NCBI RefSeq assembly: GCF_020080835.1
Contig: NC_058160.1
Location: 13,827,506-13,891,505, forward strand
Length of the DNA: 64,000 bases
Source of the DNA: Cotesia glomerata
Taxonomy: Eukaryota; Arthropoda; Insecta; Hymenoptera; Braconidae
Direction: 5' to 3'
The position numbers were made by a program, and so were the translations under genes. Position 1 is the stretch's first letter. Each line of letters starts with the position of its first letter. Below, one piece after another: positions 13,046 through 25,345 of this stretch. The notes beneath the pieces were generated by a model. It did not search any database. It saw only the letters and a program-made list of their open reading frames with translations, and had not been told where the DNA came from.

Positions 13046-14673
13046 ATTTATTTATATTATATAATAAGTCATACAATTAGGATGAAAGTTGTAAATTATG
13101 TTTTTATACTAAAAAACAATTATTAGTATACTTGTTATTTAAAAAATATCATTTAACAGAATAACGTAGCCATAGAATTTCGGACGGAATTAGAAAGAAA
13201 AACTAATTGTTAGGAAACAGAAATTTGAGTTGTAGTTAATTACCAGTAAAATACAAATGCTTTTCCTTGAAAATCAATATTCTCGATTATATCTAAATGT
13301 AAAAAGACAGGCATTTAATATGATTTGCTATTGAAACATAATTTTTACTAATTTTAATAAAAAATGTGAGAATGATGAATATATAAGGTTTTAATAATTG
13401 AAATATTAAGAAAGCCAATTTTTATTTTTATTTTTTACATTTATTTTTTTTAGTTATTTTTATTTACAAGCGACTTAATTACTAATAACGACGAAATATA
13501 ATTCAGTAGCACGCAATAAAATAATAACTAATTCTCAATTAACATTTGTTTTAAATTTTGTTTATTATTTTGGTTAAATCGTAATTAGAATAGATTTCAA
13601 GTTTGGTTCTAAGTTTTCTATTACAGTTAAAATTTGAATTCAAATTTAGATTTAAATATTTTGTAATATTTTTATATGATATTTCAAGTTATATTGATAA
13701 ATATTGTAATATCGTAGTATAGTAATAGTGAAATATATTAATTTAAGTTATATGTAATATATATCATTGATTGCTGATTGCTCTAGCATTAAGAACAGCG
13801 TATCTAGAATTTTGAAATTAAAATTACGAGCATACAGTAAGATTTAAAGCTAGAGGACATAAAGTTTTAAAACAGCGTCAGTAAAATAGCGTATTCTGAA
13901 CCCTAGGATCAGTTTTGGACGACAGTCCACCTGAAAAATAAAATTAACAATTATTGTAGTTATTACAATGCCAAATACAATGTTCACAGAATATTACAAA
14001 AATATGAGATGACATTACAAAATAACCTCAAGTATGGATTTATTGGAAAATATTTATTATGAATACAAGTATGAAAATAACCCACTATAAGATTTAATAT
14101 CATCTGAAACACATATACTTACGTAATATTAATAATGCAACAGCAATTATTGCAAATATCTTACTATATCCAATGATAGTGAGATTTTTCCAGATTTTAT
14201 TAACTTTGGTGTTATTAATATGAATTATCAAAGCCAAAGAATTTCTGATAAACGAATTATATTCCCAGACTCAATAATAATTGTTTTTTTATAATCTACG
14301 GAATAATTATAATTTAATATGTCTTTATAATTAATTGCTTGAACCATTAGTCATAGCAAAACAATTTTTTGTTGTGTTTTAGTATTAGTTGTTTATTTAG
14401 AATTAGAATAACTGTAGGAATTCTGTTTAACGTTAAAGTGCTATTTTCATGATTATATTTATGGTTCAACATACAAATGTTATATACTGAAAGGCGTATT
14501 TTGATGTAATTGCCATATACGGGTACACACTTTTTTATAATTGTTATGCTTCCATTTGGTGGATATTAATTTATTTTCATAATGTTATTTTATAAAATCT
14601 TATTCTTTCAAAATTAACAATCAATTATTTATAGGTTGAATATATGTAACATATGAATTGTTAATTTAATTTC
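13046..14673. other. AT-rich intergenic sequence, no gene seen
   Basis: I see no supportable ORF, RNA gene or clear repeat here. It includes the upstream flank of the Helitron ORF and a slightly less AT-rich patch around 13790-13930. Confidence 0.5.
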
Positions 14674-14798
14674 AGGGCCAATTATTCAATCGAGGATAAA
14701 ATTTTATCCAATGACGAAATATATCTATATATTTCATATATATAAATATACTGGCAATAATAATAATACTTTTATCCTGGATTGAAAAACTGGGCCTT
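14674..14798. mobile_element. ~125-bp MITE with ~27-bp inverted ends
   Basis: The left end reads AGGGCCAATTATTCAATCGA followed by GGATAAAA. The right end, read on the minus strand, is AAGGCCCAGTTTTTCAATCC followed by AGGATAAAA. The interior is AT-rich with a TATATA palindrome. It is non-coding and its superfamily is not assigned. Confidence 0.65.
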
Positions 14799-15530
14799 AA
14801 TATATTTAATTGCAATATTATATTAAAGCGTTTTACAAAAATACTTTATTTAACAGTCTTAATTTTTAGAAGGGATCATAGAATTTTTCTGATAAGTTTG
14901 CTTTATGAATTTTCCTCAAAATCTCCGGTACCTAAAGTTTTTCGGAACTCAACTCCAATGTCTCTTTACACTTAATAATAAATTATATTTATTTAAAACA
15001 AAATATACTATATATAATAAATACTTCAAATACTCTATAGCATAGAATTTAAACTTTCTAATTAGAACAGTTTTCACTATTTAAATTATAAATTGATAAA
15101 ATATTAAAACTAATCTAAATTACATTTAAATTCGCGCTTCGCTGGCAGGTAATACCGCCTGCTGGATGCATCTAGAGGCATCAAATAATACCGTTATGAC
15201 GAGTATTGGAGTTATTGCGCAAGCGTAATATTAAGCTGAGCGTCACTTGGAAGTGGCGCGCATACGTTTCTGCCCTTTTCTACGTTAGCTAGTTACGCGC
15301 CATACTGCTGCCTTCGTGAAATTTGTTGTATTCAGCCTAATCTTTCATTTTTAAAACTAAAATGATTAATAAATATTTCAATAATCTTCTATATTTAGTT
15401 TGTTTTATGTTCTGAATAAGTTCAATTCATAAAATAATTGTCGGATTCGTGATTTCCAAGTAAGATTACCGCGTGGCTCGTCCATTTATTAAAAATCAAT
15501 TCAGGCGTACCGCGCGGTCCATTTATTAAC
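14799..15530. other. Intergenic sequence, no gene seen
   Basis: AT-rich to about 15130, then distinctly richer in G and C (GCGCTTCGCTGGCAGG and onward). No coding frame is supported. The composition change may mark a host regulatory region or a retroelement piece. Confidence 0.35.
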
Positions 15531-15654
15531 ATTGTCACAGGGTTTTTATTTCCTGTGTGCGTCCCTCCCTGCGCCTAAATTTGGCGACAGATCCACACTC
15601 GGTGTGTCTCTGACTTTTATTATTTTGTATCTATTTATTAATTTATTTATTGAG

Positions 15655-15696
<42 letters not shown>

Positions 15697-16330
15697 TATA
15701 TTCGAAATTTTTGATACTATTGTTGTTAATTTAAGAATTAATTTCACTTCTATTTCAGGTATCTATAATGGATTATTTACAATTCATTATTATTATTATT
15801 ATTTGTATATATCGCCGTAAATCATTGTCATATAGTACCTAATTTTGCTATAAGTGATAAATCATAGCCTTTACTTGCACGGGTAAAGCCCTACAATATC
15901 GATCGCGAGCAAAGAGTCTAAAAAATTTGGGAAAATGGCTAGAGAGGCCCTCGTTGTTGAACACGAGGCCTCGAACGGTTTACGGTGACAAAAATTAGGT
16001 AGACACGCGGTGGCCCGCTTGGTGTGAGGTATACACGCGGTGGCCCGCTTGGTGTGAGGTATACACGCGGGACTCTTGCTATTGTAAAGAGTGGATCTGG
16101 CACCTTTGTTGGAGTTCCCTATTTGGTGAGTACTCACAAGTTGAGCCATTTTATTATCCGTACACCACTGTCTCCTGGCTTAAATAGTTTGTTCTTTCGT
16201 CGTTTAATTAAAATCACTATCGATTAATCGGGTCGATCCCGTAGCGAGTAAGGGTTATTATAAGGGAATACTTGTACCTATCCCGAAAGCCGCGTGTTGG
16301 GTCCGTGATACGGCCAGCAATGTTTTAATT
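15531..16330. other. GC-richer segment with retroelement-like features
   Basis: The segment has CTAAATTTGGCGACAGATCC near 15572, which resembles the start of an LTR-retrotransposon internal region (TGGCGAC-type), an (ATT)n tract at about 15657-15702 and a 30-bp tandem repeat at 15997-16071. A CTTAAATAGTTTG TATA-like site lies near 16180. No polyprotein ORF or LTR pair is visible, so this is at most a degraded fragment. Confidence 0.3.
15997..16071. repeat. 30-bp tandem repeat, 2.5 copies
   Basis: The unit begins AGGTATACACGCGGTGGCCC and continues GCTTGGTGTG. It is repeated at 15997, 16027 and (partial) 16057 with a single early mismatch, and is notably G+C rich for this region. Confidence 0.9.
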
Positions 16331-16750
16331 AAGACATTACGTCATAGTTAATTACTGTGATTATTATTTTTAGGTGTAATTTACTTTTGATGTTACCGAA
16401 TATTGAATATTAATTGATATTATAATTGTTATTTCGGATTTAATTTATAAATAATATTAATAAATATTATTTGCTATTACAATTTTTATATTTTGCGACC
16501 AATTTTGTTCAAAATTAATTAACGCGGTATTTCAAGCACCAATTATATTTAATATTCTTCAATTTTATTCATTATTATAATTATTGTTTTGATTGCGGTT
16601 ATTGTTATTCTTGAACGCAATGTTGGATTTTGAGTTGAAAGGAAAGTTATTTGTCAATCAAAAATTCCATAAAGGATTTAATTTGTTATTTGGAAAGTAG
16701 ATTTAGTTTTAAGTAATACCGTTTATAAATAAATAAGTTATTTTTATTAA
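16331..16750. other. AT-rich intergenic sequence, no gene seen
   Basis: No supportable coding or RNA feature. Sequence composition returns to the AT-rich background. Confidence 0.5.
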
Positions 16751-17047
16751 CACGGAAAATAAATTGTGGTAGTGGCAACAGCAACTGTAGTTCCATTTAC
16801 CGCAGGCTGTAGTATGACCTGAGACAACTCCAAACTGTGGGTAGATTTACTCCAATATTGTAGTTAAGCGTTAACTATAGTAAAAAGTATGATATGGTAC
16901 AGCATGCGGTATTTGTAACTCCAATTGTAGTTTAATTTACTTAATATGCGGTTAACCAATTGCATAAAAATAAACGGTATATAACCTAAAATTTTTATAG
17001 TTTATAATTAAAAATCACTTACTGAGTTATTTATATATAATAAATAT

Positions 17048-17402
17048 GGTAATTATTTACAAGTGGGGTTCATCCATGTTGGGCCATAATATTTTTTTTT
17101 TTTGATCAAATTGATCATTTTTTTTTAATTGTTCATTTTTTTATGTATTTAAAAAAAAATATATATATATTAAAAACATCAAAAAAGATAAAATAGAAAC
17201 TTTATCCAAAAAAATGAGAGCCAATTTTTTTTCCAACTTTTGATGGCAAAAAGCTGTCGAAATCTTTATTTTTTCTCTCACGACATTTTTTATCATATAT
17301 ACGTCGTAAAAACAAACAGAATAAAAAAAAAATTAGATAATGTTAATGCTTCACCTAGATATGAACAAAAATAGGGTGGACCCTACTTGTACATAATTAC
17401 CC
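17048..17402. mobile_element. Nested MITE, ~30-bp inverted repeats
   Basis: The left end GGTAATTATTTACAAGTGGG and the right end (minus strand GGTAATTATGTACAAGTAGG) match with few mismatches, followed by GGT[TC][CA]A[CT]CC on both sides. The interior is A/T rich and non-coding. Confidence 0.7.
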
Positions 17403-17486
17403 TAAATATATTTAGGTTTTAAAAAAGTATAAATTTAAAAAAAATGTCTGTATTTTTTTTTTTTTAATTTTTTGTTTTTATAAAAA

Positions 17487-17745
17487 TAGAAGGATTTATT
17501 CGTATTAAAAAATATTTGTTAATAATTAATAAATTATTTATTAGAGACCAGTTTTTAGTATTAAACAAATATTTCTTAGTATTTAAAATAATTTGTTTGT
17601 ATTTTATAAATCTAATATTAATTCATTAAATATTAATAAATCTTTTTAAATACAAATAAATATTTGTTAAAGACTAAAAAGTGGTCTGTAATAAATGATT
17701 TGTTAAATATTAACAAATATTTTTAACTATAAACAAATCCTTCTA
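17487..17745. mobile_element. Nested fold-back MITE with TA target site
   Basis: TA-GAAGGATTT at the left mirrors AAATCCTTC-TA at the right, and further inverted AAATATTTGTTAATA-like segments lie inside. The TA flanks suggest a Tc1/mariner-type origin. Non-coding. Confidence 0.7.
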
Positions 17746-18063
17746 TCAGTGTTACGTTTAGTATTTTATTTACAGATGATTATTTATGAGACGCTATAAT
17801 AAACGAGTATACTAACAAGAGACTAACCCCAAATTGGCGAAATAGCGGGAACGGTTCCTTCTGTAGTACTTTCAACTCCCACGTGGAGTATTTGTTATTG
17901 CAATGTGCAGTAGAATTTACCGCAAGATTGGAGTAAATTCAACTTATTGATTTAGTAAAATTTGACGCATATTGAGTAACTGTTATCACTTATATGATAT
18001 TTGTAACTACAGAAACATTTACTGCAATCTTGTAGTAAATGATACTGCACATTATTTTCCGTG

Positions 18064-18542
18064 AATATTTACCGATTAAACAATGATTTATTTTATGTAA
18101 GTTAATTCCCGGATTCTTTTCCTATGACTCATCTTCCTAGTTCAATTCGTCAATATAAAATATTATTTTATAATTTATTATTCATTATTTCTAATTGTAA
18201 ATTCTGTCTTGACCTTGACTTTAGTTACTTTAAAATTTACCTTTTCATTCGCATTAGTTTAAATCGTTAATTGATCGTCCGGCACGGCCCCTGGAATTTT
18301 TATTATTTTTTGGTAATTTTTGGATAAAATTATCTGGCGTCCAAATGTGCACTAACACAGCCTGAGGGGTTTCCGGGTTAATTTTATTATATATTAAGAA
18401 GGGCGAGCGTAAAATACTCTACCCAGCCGATATCTCCGCCATCGGTCGAATTTAGTTAAATTTTGGGGAAAAGTATTGTTACAACATCTACAACACGAAC
18501 GTAACATAGCAATTTCTTGAAATAAAAATTTTGTGACTTAAT
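18064..18542. other. Intergenic sequence upstream of the RPA-like remnant
   Basis: No gene is seen. A TCTGGCGTCCAAATGTGCAC sequence near 18330 resembles the primer-binding region just inside a retrotransposon LTR, but no LTR or pol ORF accompanies it. Confidence 0.3.
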
Positions 18543-19824
18543 ATGTCATGCATGGAAGAATTAGTGGAGAAGTTTACTTATGATGAGGAGATCGAAGAGT
18601 GGGTCGTAGGTGATAACACCGCGTAAGTTTTTCTTAACAATGCTTTATTATTGAATTAACTTCATGCGGATTGAAATATTTCAATAAAAGTAATAATTTA
18701 CTGTTTTCTTTAATTACATTTATGTCTAGCGCACTATTTGGTTATGTTGACTATATCGAAGGGATTAAAAAGGTAATCTCAAATGGAAAACCCACTGACT
18801 TGTTCAAAATTTCTGTCAATAATGGAAGCAGGAGCCGGGTCAAAGTAAATTTCTGGGGTTTACTCGCTAAACAATACTCTGTAAAAATACAGGACAGAAC
18901 CGTATGTTTCATTATTTTTAATTAATTTATCGCTTCAAATTTTAAAATAAGTTATGCAGATTAATTATCGTAATCATTATTAATTCTAGATTATTTGATT
19001 TCGTCTTGCACGCACATCAGTTCCGTCTATTCGTTTCGACAACTCGAATGACATCGTACACTCTGTTGAATTGACCGTGGGGGCATCAACAATTGTCACC
19101 GTTCACGAGATAAAGTTTGAGAAATCAGTTATGGATATGACACAGATCAAAACTGTGAAAATCGTGGATATTAATACCGCTGACGGTTTATGCTGTAAGT
19201 TTAGTATTCAATTAATTTAATTAGATGTAATAAATAATAATGAGTGGTGTGATTTGCAGATATTGAGGGTTACCTTAAAGATTCTTTTTCAAAGGTAACA
19301 TCATTCGGGGGAAGCTACGGAAATGGGGTTCTCGTTGAAGATTAATATAAAATATCTTTAAGGTTGACCGAATTTGATAAAGCAAAGGTAAAATTTGTAG
19401 TAGGAAACCATCTAAGGATCTTGAGAAGTCCATTAGTTCATCCTAGTGAGTAATAAAACTTTTTATTTGTTAAATGTTATAATTTCAATTGATGTTTTAA
19501 AGAAAAAATCAATTACACCTAATAATATTTAATAAAGTCTAATATTTTTATGAATCTTTTTAATATGATTTAATTGTTATTAATTATAGCATTATTATAG
19601 TGTTCCAAGCCTTAAAAATATTATATCTTTCAGAACTCGTGACTGAATTTTCTATTCGTCATTTGTCTGACATTACTAAGACAGAAGCTATTACTAAGAA
19701 AATAAAACTGCCCCTGAACTTCGCAGGAGTGGTCTCAAAACGCCAAAGCGTAAACATGACGGTGAAGGTGAGATGGGATCAGCCGCAAAACAATCGCCCT
19801 TTGATAACTAAAAAAGTTGTTTAG
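18543..19824 (+). pseudogene. RPA-like OB-fold gene, multi-exon, broken
   Basis: Exon 1 is 18543-18622 and exon 2 is 18730-18901 (ALFGYVDYIEGIKKV then RVKVNFWG). Exon 3 starts at 18990 and runs to a GTAAGT donor near 19195. Exon 4 starts near 19260 and runs past 19345, and a last frame ends at 19824. The pattern of two or more OB folds, with a conserved VKFVVGNHLRILRSP-type strand, resembles RPA70-like ssDNA-binding proteins. In-frame stops (TGA near 18996 and TAA near 19343) interrupt exons 3 and 4, so the gene is probably dead. Its first exon layout matches the remnant at 10001-10573, which suggests a dispersed, perhaps Helitron-borne, family. Confidence 0.5.
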
Positions 19825-20129
19825 ATTTAAAATCTACAACGATTATGCAGTGAAATTAATCAAAAATTACCAAAATTATCTCTTTCGTTATTTTTAGCGA
19901 ATTACTATTATATGAGATACTGAGATAAAATTACAGTAATTTCTGATGGATTTCACTGCGTCCAGAGTTCATTTAAAAAAATATTCCTATAATTTCTATG
20001 TTTGACTTGATCTTTTATTTTATTTTATTTTTATTTATCTTTATCTTTATATTTTTAATACAATACAAAATCTAATTAAGAATATTTACAAAGCATCAAT
20101 TAGATTCTGCAATCTGAACATTGAAATTC
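19825..20129. other. Intergenic sequence, no gene seen
   Basis: AT-rich sequence with TTTTATTTTA-type runs and no supportable feature. Confidence 0.5.
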
Positions 20130-20620
20130 AGATTCATAAAAGACTCTCCTTACAAGGAAACTCTCTCCGGTGTCCCCCTCCGATTTTGATGAAACTGAGA
20201 TATGTTATTCTCCGTCGAAATCTAAGAGACACGTATTTTTTTTTATCTGCGGAAAAACATTTCTAGAGGGTGAAACTACCCCTCAAAAGTTAGCCTCCAA
20301 AGGGGTGTTTTTCAAGTTTCGCATACTTGCAGTTTAAATAATCGAATGGGATCAATTGCATAATTTTCAGGGTGGAAAATCATAAAAAATGCTTTTGGTT
20401 TTATAATAAAACAATGGATAGAACAAAAGTTATGAGGGTTGAAAATCACAAAACTTTTATAAAAAAAAAACTATTCGATGGATTTCAATGAAACCAACGG
20501 CAATCGGAAGAGGAAAAAAAAGTAGAGAACAGGTCTTTCGGGGTTTTTCCAAAAAATTAAGTTTAGGGGGTGAACATCCCTTAAGCATATCTACATTGAC
20601 CACCAAGAAAATATCGTTTT
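20130..20620. repeat. Probable interspersed repeat fragment
   Basis: Long non-coding text with phrases such as GGTGTCCCCCTCCGATTTTG, GGGGTGAAACTACCCC-like segments and AAGTTTAGGGGGTGAACATC. Its pseudo-repetitive texture is unlike the flanks and it abuts the element that starts at 20621. No ORF. Its repeat nature is a judgement from texture. Confidence 0.35.
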
Positions 20621-20772
20621 TAACTTCCCGCTAAAAATCTCAGATTTTCAAAAATCGGGAAGTTATTGTTTTCACCCCGTTTTGCAAAAATCGAGTTTTC
20701 ATCAGATCTCGACGTTTGAAGGTCACAGGAAGCTTCCCTGACTATCCCCGCGAGGTTGTCACTATGTCTGTA

Positions 20773-20985
<213 letters not shown>

Positions 20986-21119
20986 GTATGTGAATCACTT
21001 ATAACTTTTGAACGGTTGAACCGATTTCATCGCGGTTGGTGCCATTCGTAAGGGCTTCGCCAAACTTAGATTTCCTGAGAATTTGGACCGATAGATTTTG
21101 AGAAATTTTGAAAAATCTC

Positions 21120-21790
21120 AAAAAAAATTAGAAAAAAATCATTTTTGAAAGTGGTTTTTTTGGAATATCTTTTAAACGGCTCGATCGATCAATTTCAAAA
21201 ACTAATCAGCTCTTAACGTCAAAAAACCACGCCGATCGGCGCTAATCCGGTCAAAATCGGTTGATTCGTTCGAGAGATAGCGTGAACGAAATAAAACCGA
21301 AAAAAACCGAAAAAACTGTTTTTTTCACATAACTTCGTCATTTCTTCTCGGATCGTTTTTGATGATATAGAATAATTTCAGAGGTTAAAAAACCGCGTCG
21401 ATTGTCGACAAAAACGTGGAAATCGGTTCATTAGTTCGAGAGATATCCTCGACGAAATATTTGGAAATAAGGATTTTTTCAACATAACTTCGACATTTTT
21501 TGGAATAACTTTCAAACAGCTCTACCGATCGATTCCAAAAACTAATCAGCTCTTAACATCATAAAACCACGTCGATTGCCACCAAGCTGGTAAAAATCGG
21601 TTGATTCGTTCGAGAGATATCGTGAACGAAAGAAAACCGAAAAAAGTGTTTTTTCAGAGTTACTCCGAAATTTCTAGTTTGACCAATTAAAACTTAGAAA
21701 TTATTTATAAGGCTTAAAAAAATACGTAGAACGCCGCCAACCGCGTAAAAATCGGTTCATTCATTCAAAAGTTATTGCGGTATGAACATT
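21120..21790. repeat. Four diverged ~165-bp modules
   Basis: Each module ends with an AAAATCGGTT[GC]ATTCGTT-like phrase followed by CGAGAGATAT...GAACGAAA, at about 21254, 21418, 21591 and 21747. Two or three also carry ACTAATCAGCTCTTAAC and AAAACCACG[CT]CGAT. The spacing of 156-173 bp points to old internal tandem duplication. Confidence 0.65.
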
Positions 21791-21823
21791 CAAAAAATAG
21801 TGTTCCATGAAACTTCTATCAGA

Positions 21824-21930
21824 CTTTTGAGCTCAAAGAGCTTAAAAGCATAGAAAAGGTATCTTTTTGAGCTCGGAGAGCTTAAAACAACACACAGATT
21901 GTACTTTTGAGCTCGAAGAGCTCAAAAAAG
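21824..21930. repeat. Three TTTTGAGCTC...GAGCTTAAAA hairpin units
   Basis: TTTTGAGCTCAAAGAGCTTA, TTTTGAGCTCGGAGAGCTTA and TTTTGAGCTCGAAGAGCTCA recur every 40-45 bp. Each unit is a short perfect or near-perfect inverted repeat. Confidence 0.8.
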
Positions 21931-21964
21931 CGGCCAGGTATTAACGGAATTAGCGGGAAGTTGC

Positions 21965-22328
21965 AGGGATGGCCTTTAGGGTCAACCGTTTTCCTAATTT
22001 TTTATATTAATTTCGATATGAATTCATCAATAATAATTTGTTTGTACATTTCTAGCATTTAGAAAATAATAATAATATTATATCTTAATATTTTACTTAC
22101 TTGTTTACTTCTCATCCCAAACTTTATTTTGTGTATCGGGACATCAAATATTATAAATGTCATGTAATGTGAATCTGTTTTGGAAAAAAAAGAAGAAAGA
22201 AAAAATGCTTACAATATATGCTTTACTATAATCAAATTAAATTTAAAAATAATTTACAAATGATTTTTTACAAAAATATTTAATATTTCTGATGTTTATG
22301 AAATTTAATACTTAAATTCATCATTTTG
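21965..22328. other. AT-rich spacer, no gene seen
   Basis: No supportable feature between the repeat element and the transposase remnant. Confidence 0.5.
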
Positions 22329-23628
22329 TCATATGCAGATCTTTTCAATATATGTTTTGCAATCGTGATGTTCATGAAAAAAATGTTGAAAACACAACGA
22401 CTTTTTGCACCATGAACAGCGGATAATTGCTATATTTTGACAACCAGGAACCTCACAATGAGAATTGCATGATCCGTGAAATGCAAAATCCACAGGATTT
22501 TCGAACTCATCTGGTTTTACTTCTGTGTAGCCACTTTTGTACCACGAGTACTTGAATAAATTTATGTACCGAGGAGATGACAATTGGATATGTGTAAGTG
22601 ATTGTAATTTTATAATGTTATTTCGTAAATGCAAGTTTATGTCCAAATTCATCAAAACTGTACGATCCGAAAAATATCGAACAAAATTTTTCCATACTCG
22701 GAATCCAAAAACATCAAGCGGTTGAATTTTCCCAGTTGTACCTTTTGGTAAGATCATTACTTCATTATCATTATCTGTTGGTTTAACGCTTTGTACAACT
22801 TGAGGACAATGCCCAGTCCATGAGTCAATTAGTAATAAAGATTTTGGGCCCACATTTGGAAAAAACACCCTCTCCAACCAAATTCTGAAATGATCTGAAA
22901 ATTAAAAAATATGAACTATTTGTATCAACAATAACTTATGCGCAAACCAGAAATAAAAATAAAGAATAATTCGTAACTGATGTAAGTTTTCCTGATTTTG
23001 ATGCTTCTATGTATACATTATGAGGTCTAAAAAGTGTTGTTTCAACTATTGGTCCAAATTTACCACTTGGTTCTTTTAGAACCAAAAAAAGTGGGGATAA
23101 AAGCTTTCCATCAGCGGATACAGTTGGTTGAACTGTGTAACTATGAGTAGTAGAAGTAACAGATTGTACAAGACATTCTACTTGCTTCTCTCCTTCAGCA
23201 GCTAAAGTTCGACCGGAATGCATTTCCAACTGAAAACCACTTTGATCTGAATTATATACGTTTGCTAATTCATAAATTTTAATTTATTGTTTTACATTAT
23301 TGACAAATTCCTCAGCTTGCTGTTTTAATGATTTACTATCTTCAATGGTTTTGGACGTGATAAACTTATTTATTTTTCTTGATACGATGCGATGTGCTCT
23401 TTTGAATGACGCGATCCACTTTGTTGATGCTTTAAAACGGAAATCTTCAGCACCAATTTCTTTTTGAGCTTGTAAGGCCCATCTTTTTATGTCACAATCA
23501 TGTACGATTAAACCTGCATCTATAGCTGCTTTGAAATTTTGTAATGTATATTCACAAATTCTTGCTAATTTTTCTTTATGAGTCCCTCTCTGATTTAAAG
23601 TATGAGCCCATCTTCGTAACTGTCGCAC
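22329..23628 (-). pseudogene. pogo/jerky-like (CENPB-HTH, DDE) transposase, broken
   Basis: The first ORF (23628-23284) resembles a CENPB-type helix-turn-helix DNA-binding region (RFKASTKWIASFKRAHRI, the family's F-AS-GW---F--RH pattern). A TAA at 23284-23286 is followed in the same frame by YNSDQSGFQ (first catalytic Asp). The second ORF (22877-22329) has LLLIDSWTGHC (second Asp), IQPLDVFGFRVWKNF (third Asp) and a C-terminal Cys/His cluster ending HHDC. An intron or frameshift lies around 22880-22990. A gap begins 45 bp upstream, so the true N-terminus is not visible. The nonsense codon and split frame indicate a decayed copy. Confidence 0.75.
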
Positions 23629-23672
23629 AGATTGTACCTTTCTAAATTTTTGTCTAACACTGTCTAAACTTA

Positions 23673-23772
23673 NNNNNNNNNNNNNNNNNNNNNNNNNNNN
23701 NNNNNNNNNNNNNNNNNNNNNNNNNNNNNNNNNNNNNNNNNNNNNNNNNNNNNNNNNNNNNNNNNNNNNNNN
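23673..23772. other. Assembly gap (100 N)
   Basis: A run of exactly 100 N, which usually stands for a gap of unknown size. It truncates the upstream side of the pogo-like remnant. Confidence 0.99.
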
Positions 23773-24660
23773 AAAATTATTTTTAGTAATAACTTTATCA
23801 GTGCATAAATCTTTATGAGTACTACAAACCTATTGTCTAGTATACTTTGTGTGTGCCGGGTCTTAACTCAAAAATACGCTGCATACCCAAACTAAAGTAA
23901 AACACAACCCAAGGTCACATCACGCGTATGTCCAAAGAATCGATTGTCTTATACTACGTTCTGAAACTCCCGAAAATAAAACAAATTCCTTTAGTTTTAT
24001 TTCTCTACATAATACCTTTTGTCTATATTAGTTGAGCTAAAACTGAATCTCTTATCTAACTTTATTATTTATAATAAAAATTTAATGTACAATAGCTAAC
24101 CGTTATATTAAAATCGAATACCGTTGTTGAAATAATTTATTTTGTTTAACTTTGCAGTTTGAATTTCAAAATAATATTAATCGTTCATTCTAATTATTAA
24201 ATCGTTATTAAATACTAAGATTCAGTTATTAAATTATTAAAATCAAATATCGAATATTTATTAGATCTGGGATTATCTACTTTAATTCATACGCGTCACC
24301 GAAAAATTTTTTCTCGAGAAAATCTGAGATTAAAAGTCCTAGACAGGCGTGTCATTGTAAAATAATCTAAATAAAAGATTAAATAATAGTTAAAATAAAA
24401 TTTAATTTACATTATAACTACTCAAAATGTTTCCTCGTACCCTAGTAAATCGATTCTCGGTACCGATTAGTAATAATGCGAATTTACAAAATCAAAATTT
24501 ATTAAATTTTAATCCAATTCAAAATTCAAATTCAAGTCTATATGGTTCATTCCACCAAATAAGAACATTTTTACGGGGAAACCCTCGCGGATTATGTTTA
24601 AAATTTATGGAGGTGTTCTCTATCATAAGACAAAAATTCCCTGAGAGTTTTAGCTCTTAA
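23773..24660. other. Intergenic sequence, no convincing gene
   Basis: AT-rich sequence. A 77-codon frame at 24427-24660 is Asn/Phe-rich and shows no recognisable domain or splice context, so I do not call it a gene. Confidence 0.4.
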
Positions 24661-24990
24661 TACGCAGCGGTCTTGAAATTATGATTTTTTGAAATTTTGG
24701 AAAAAAATTTTTTTCAACTTTTTCGTCAATTTTTCTGATATGAAAAACATTTTTAACCAAAATCGACAAACATTGTATTTTGTAGGAAAAATTCTCAGCT
24801 TTTGAATGAAAATATTTATTTTTTCATAAACTCATCAGAAGACTCTTAAAAATCGAATTAAAGTGGAAAAATTGATTTTTTTCGGTGTGCAGCCCAAAAT
24901 TCTTCAAATTTGAATTTTTTTTCTGAAAGCTGAGAGTTTTTTACACAAAATATAGCGTTTTGCCGATGTGCATATTTTTTGTTTCATCAC
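24661..24990. mobile_element. Fold-back repeat
   Basis: The segment AATCGACAAACATTGTATTT then AGGAAAAATTCTCAGCTTTT at 24762-24806 recurs in inverted orientation at about 24910-24970 (minus strand AAACGCTATATTTTGTGTAA then CTCTCAGCTTTCAGA). It is A/T rich, non-coding, and resembles a palindromic MITE. Confidence 0.55.
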
Positions 24991-25202
24991 AATTAAATTA
25001 AACGCAAATTCATTATAATTAAAATACTTTTATTTTTGAACTTTTTTGAGATGTGGACACAGTTTTAATGAAAGCATAACCAATTTCATCTTTTAAAGGC
25101 ACAAAAGTGTGTAATGACTGTGTATCTTTCACCGTTTTCGATTGAGAATATCGTACGTCTAACACATTTTTTTTTTATTAAATAATCGTCATTAGCTATA
25201 AA

Positions 25203-25345
25203 AGCAGTATGGTGCAACTTTGGCGCATCCCACTCCTTTGAGGTGGGGGTAACGTGTGTGTGTATGTGCGAGTCCGCAGCGCTAGCAGTAGTAGTAGTAA
25301 CGGTAATATAAACTATTGCAAGGTCGCTGAGCTTGCAAATTCTTT
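25203..25345 (+). repeat. Candidate Polinton terminal inverted repeat (left end, copy 1)
   Basis: The sequence from AGCAGTATGGTGCAACTTTG to GCTTGCAAATT recurs in the same orientation at 41547-41700, right of the gap. Its inner part recurs inverted at 41407-41446, left of the gap. Polinton ends typically begin 5'-AG, as here. A TATAAA directly outside could be flanking sequence. A run of AGTAGTAGT lies inside. Confidence 0.65.

Larger units (their letters stand above)
16751..18063. mobile_element. 1.3-kb non-autonomous element with nested MITEs
   Basis: The left end CACGGAAAATAAATTGTG and the right end (minus strand CACGGAAAATAATGTGC) form inverted termini. Sub-terminal motifs related to TTTACCGCAGGCTGTAGT recur in both orientations near both ends. 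There is no ORF. Two smaller palindromic elements (17048-17402 and 17487-17745) lie inside, so its original length was probably about 700 bp. Confidence 0.6.

Noticed and set aside
15531..18400. Possible LTR retrotransposon (TGGCGAC and TGGCGTCC primer-site-like sequences)
   Set aside because: No LTR pair, gag/pol frame or target duplication is visible.
24427..24660. 77-codon Asn/Phe-rich ORF
   Set aside because: No domain, no splice context and no matching copy; chance frame in AT-rich sequence cannot be excluded.
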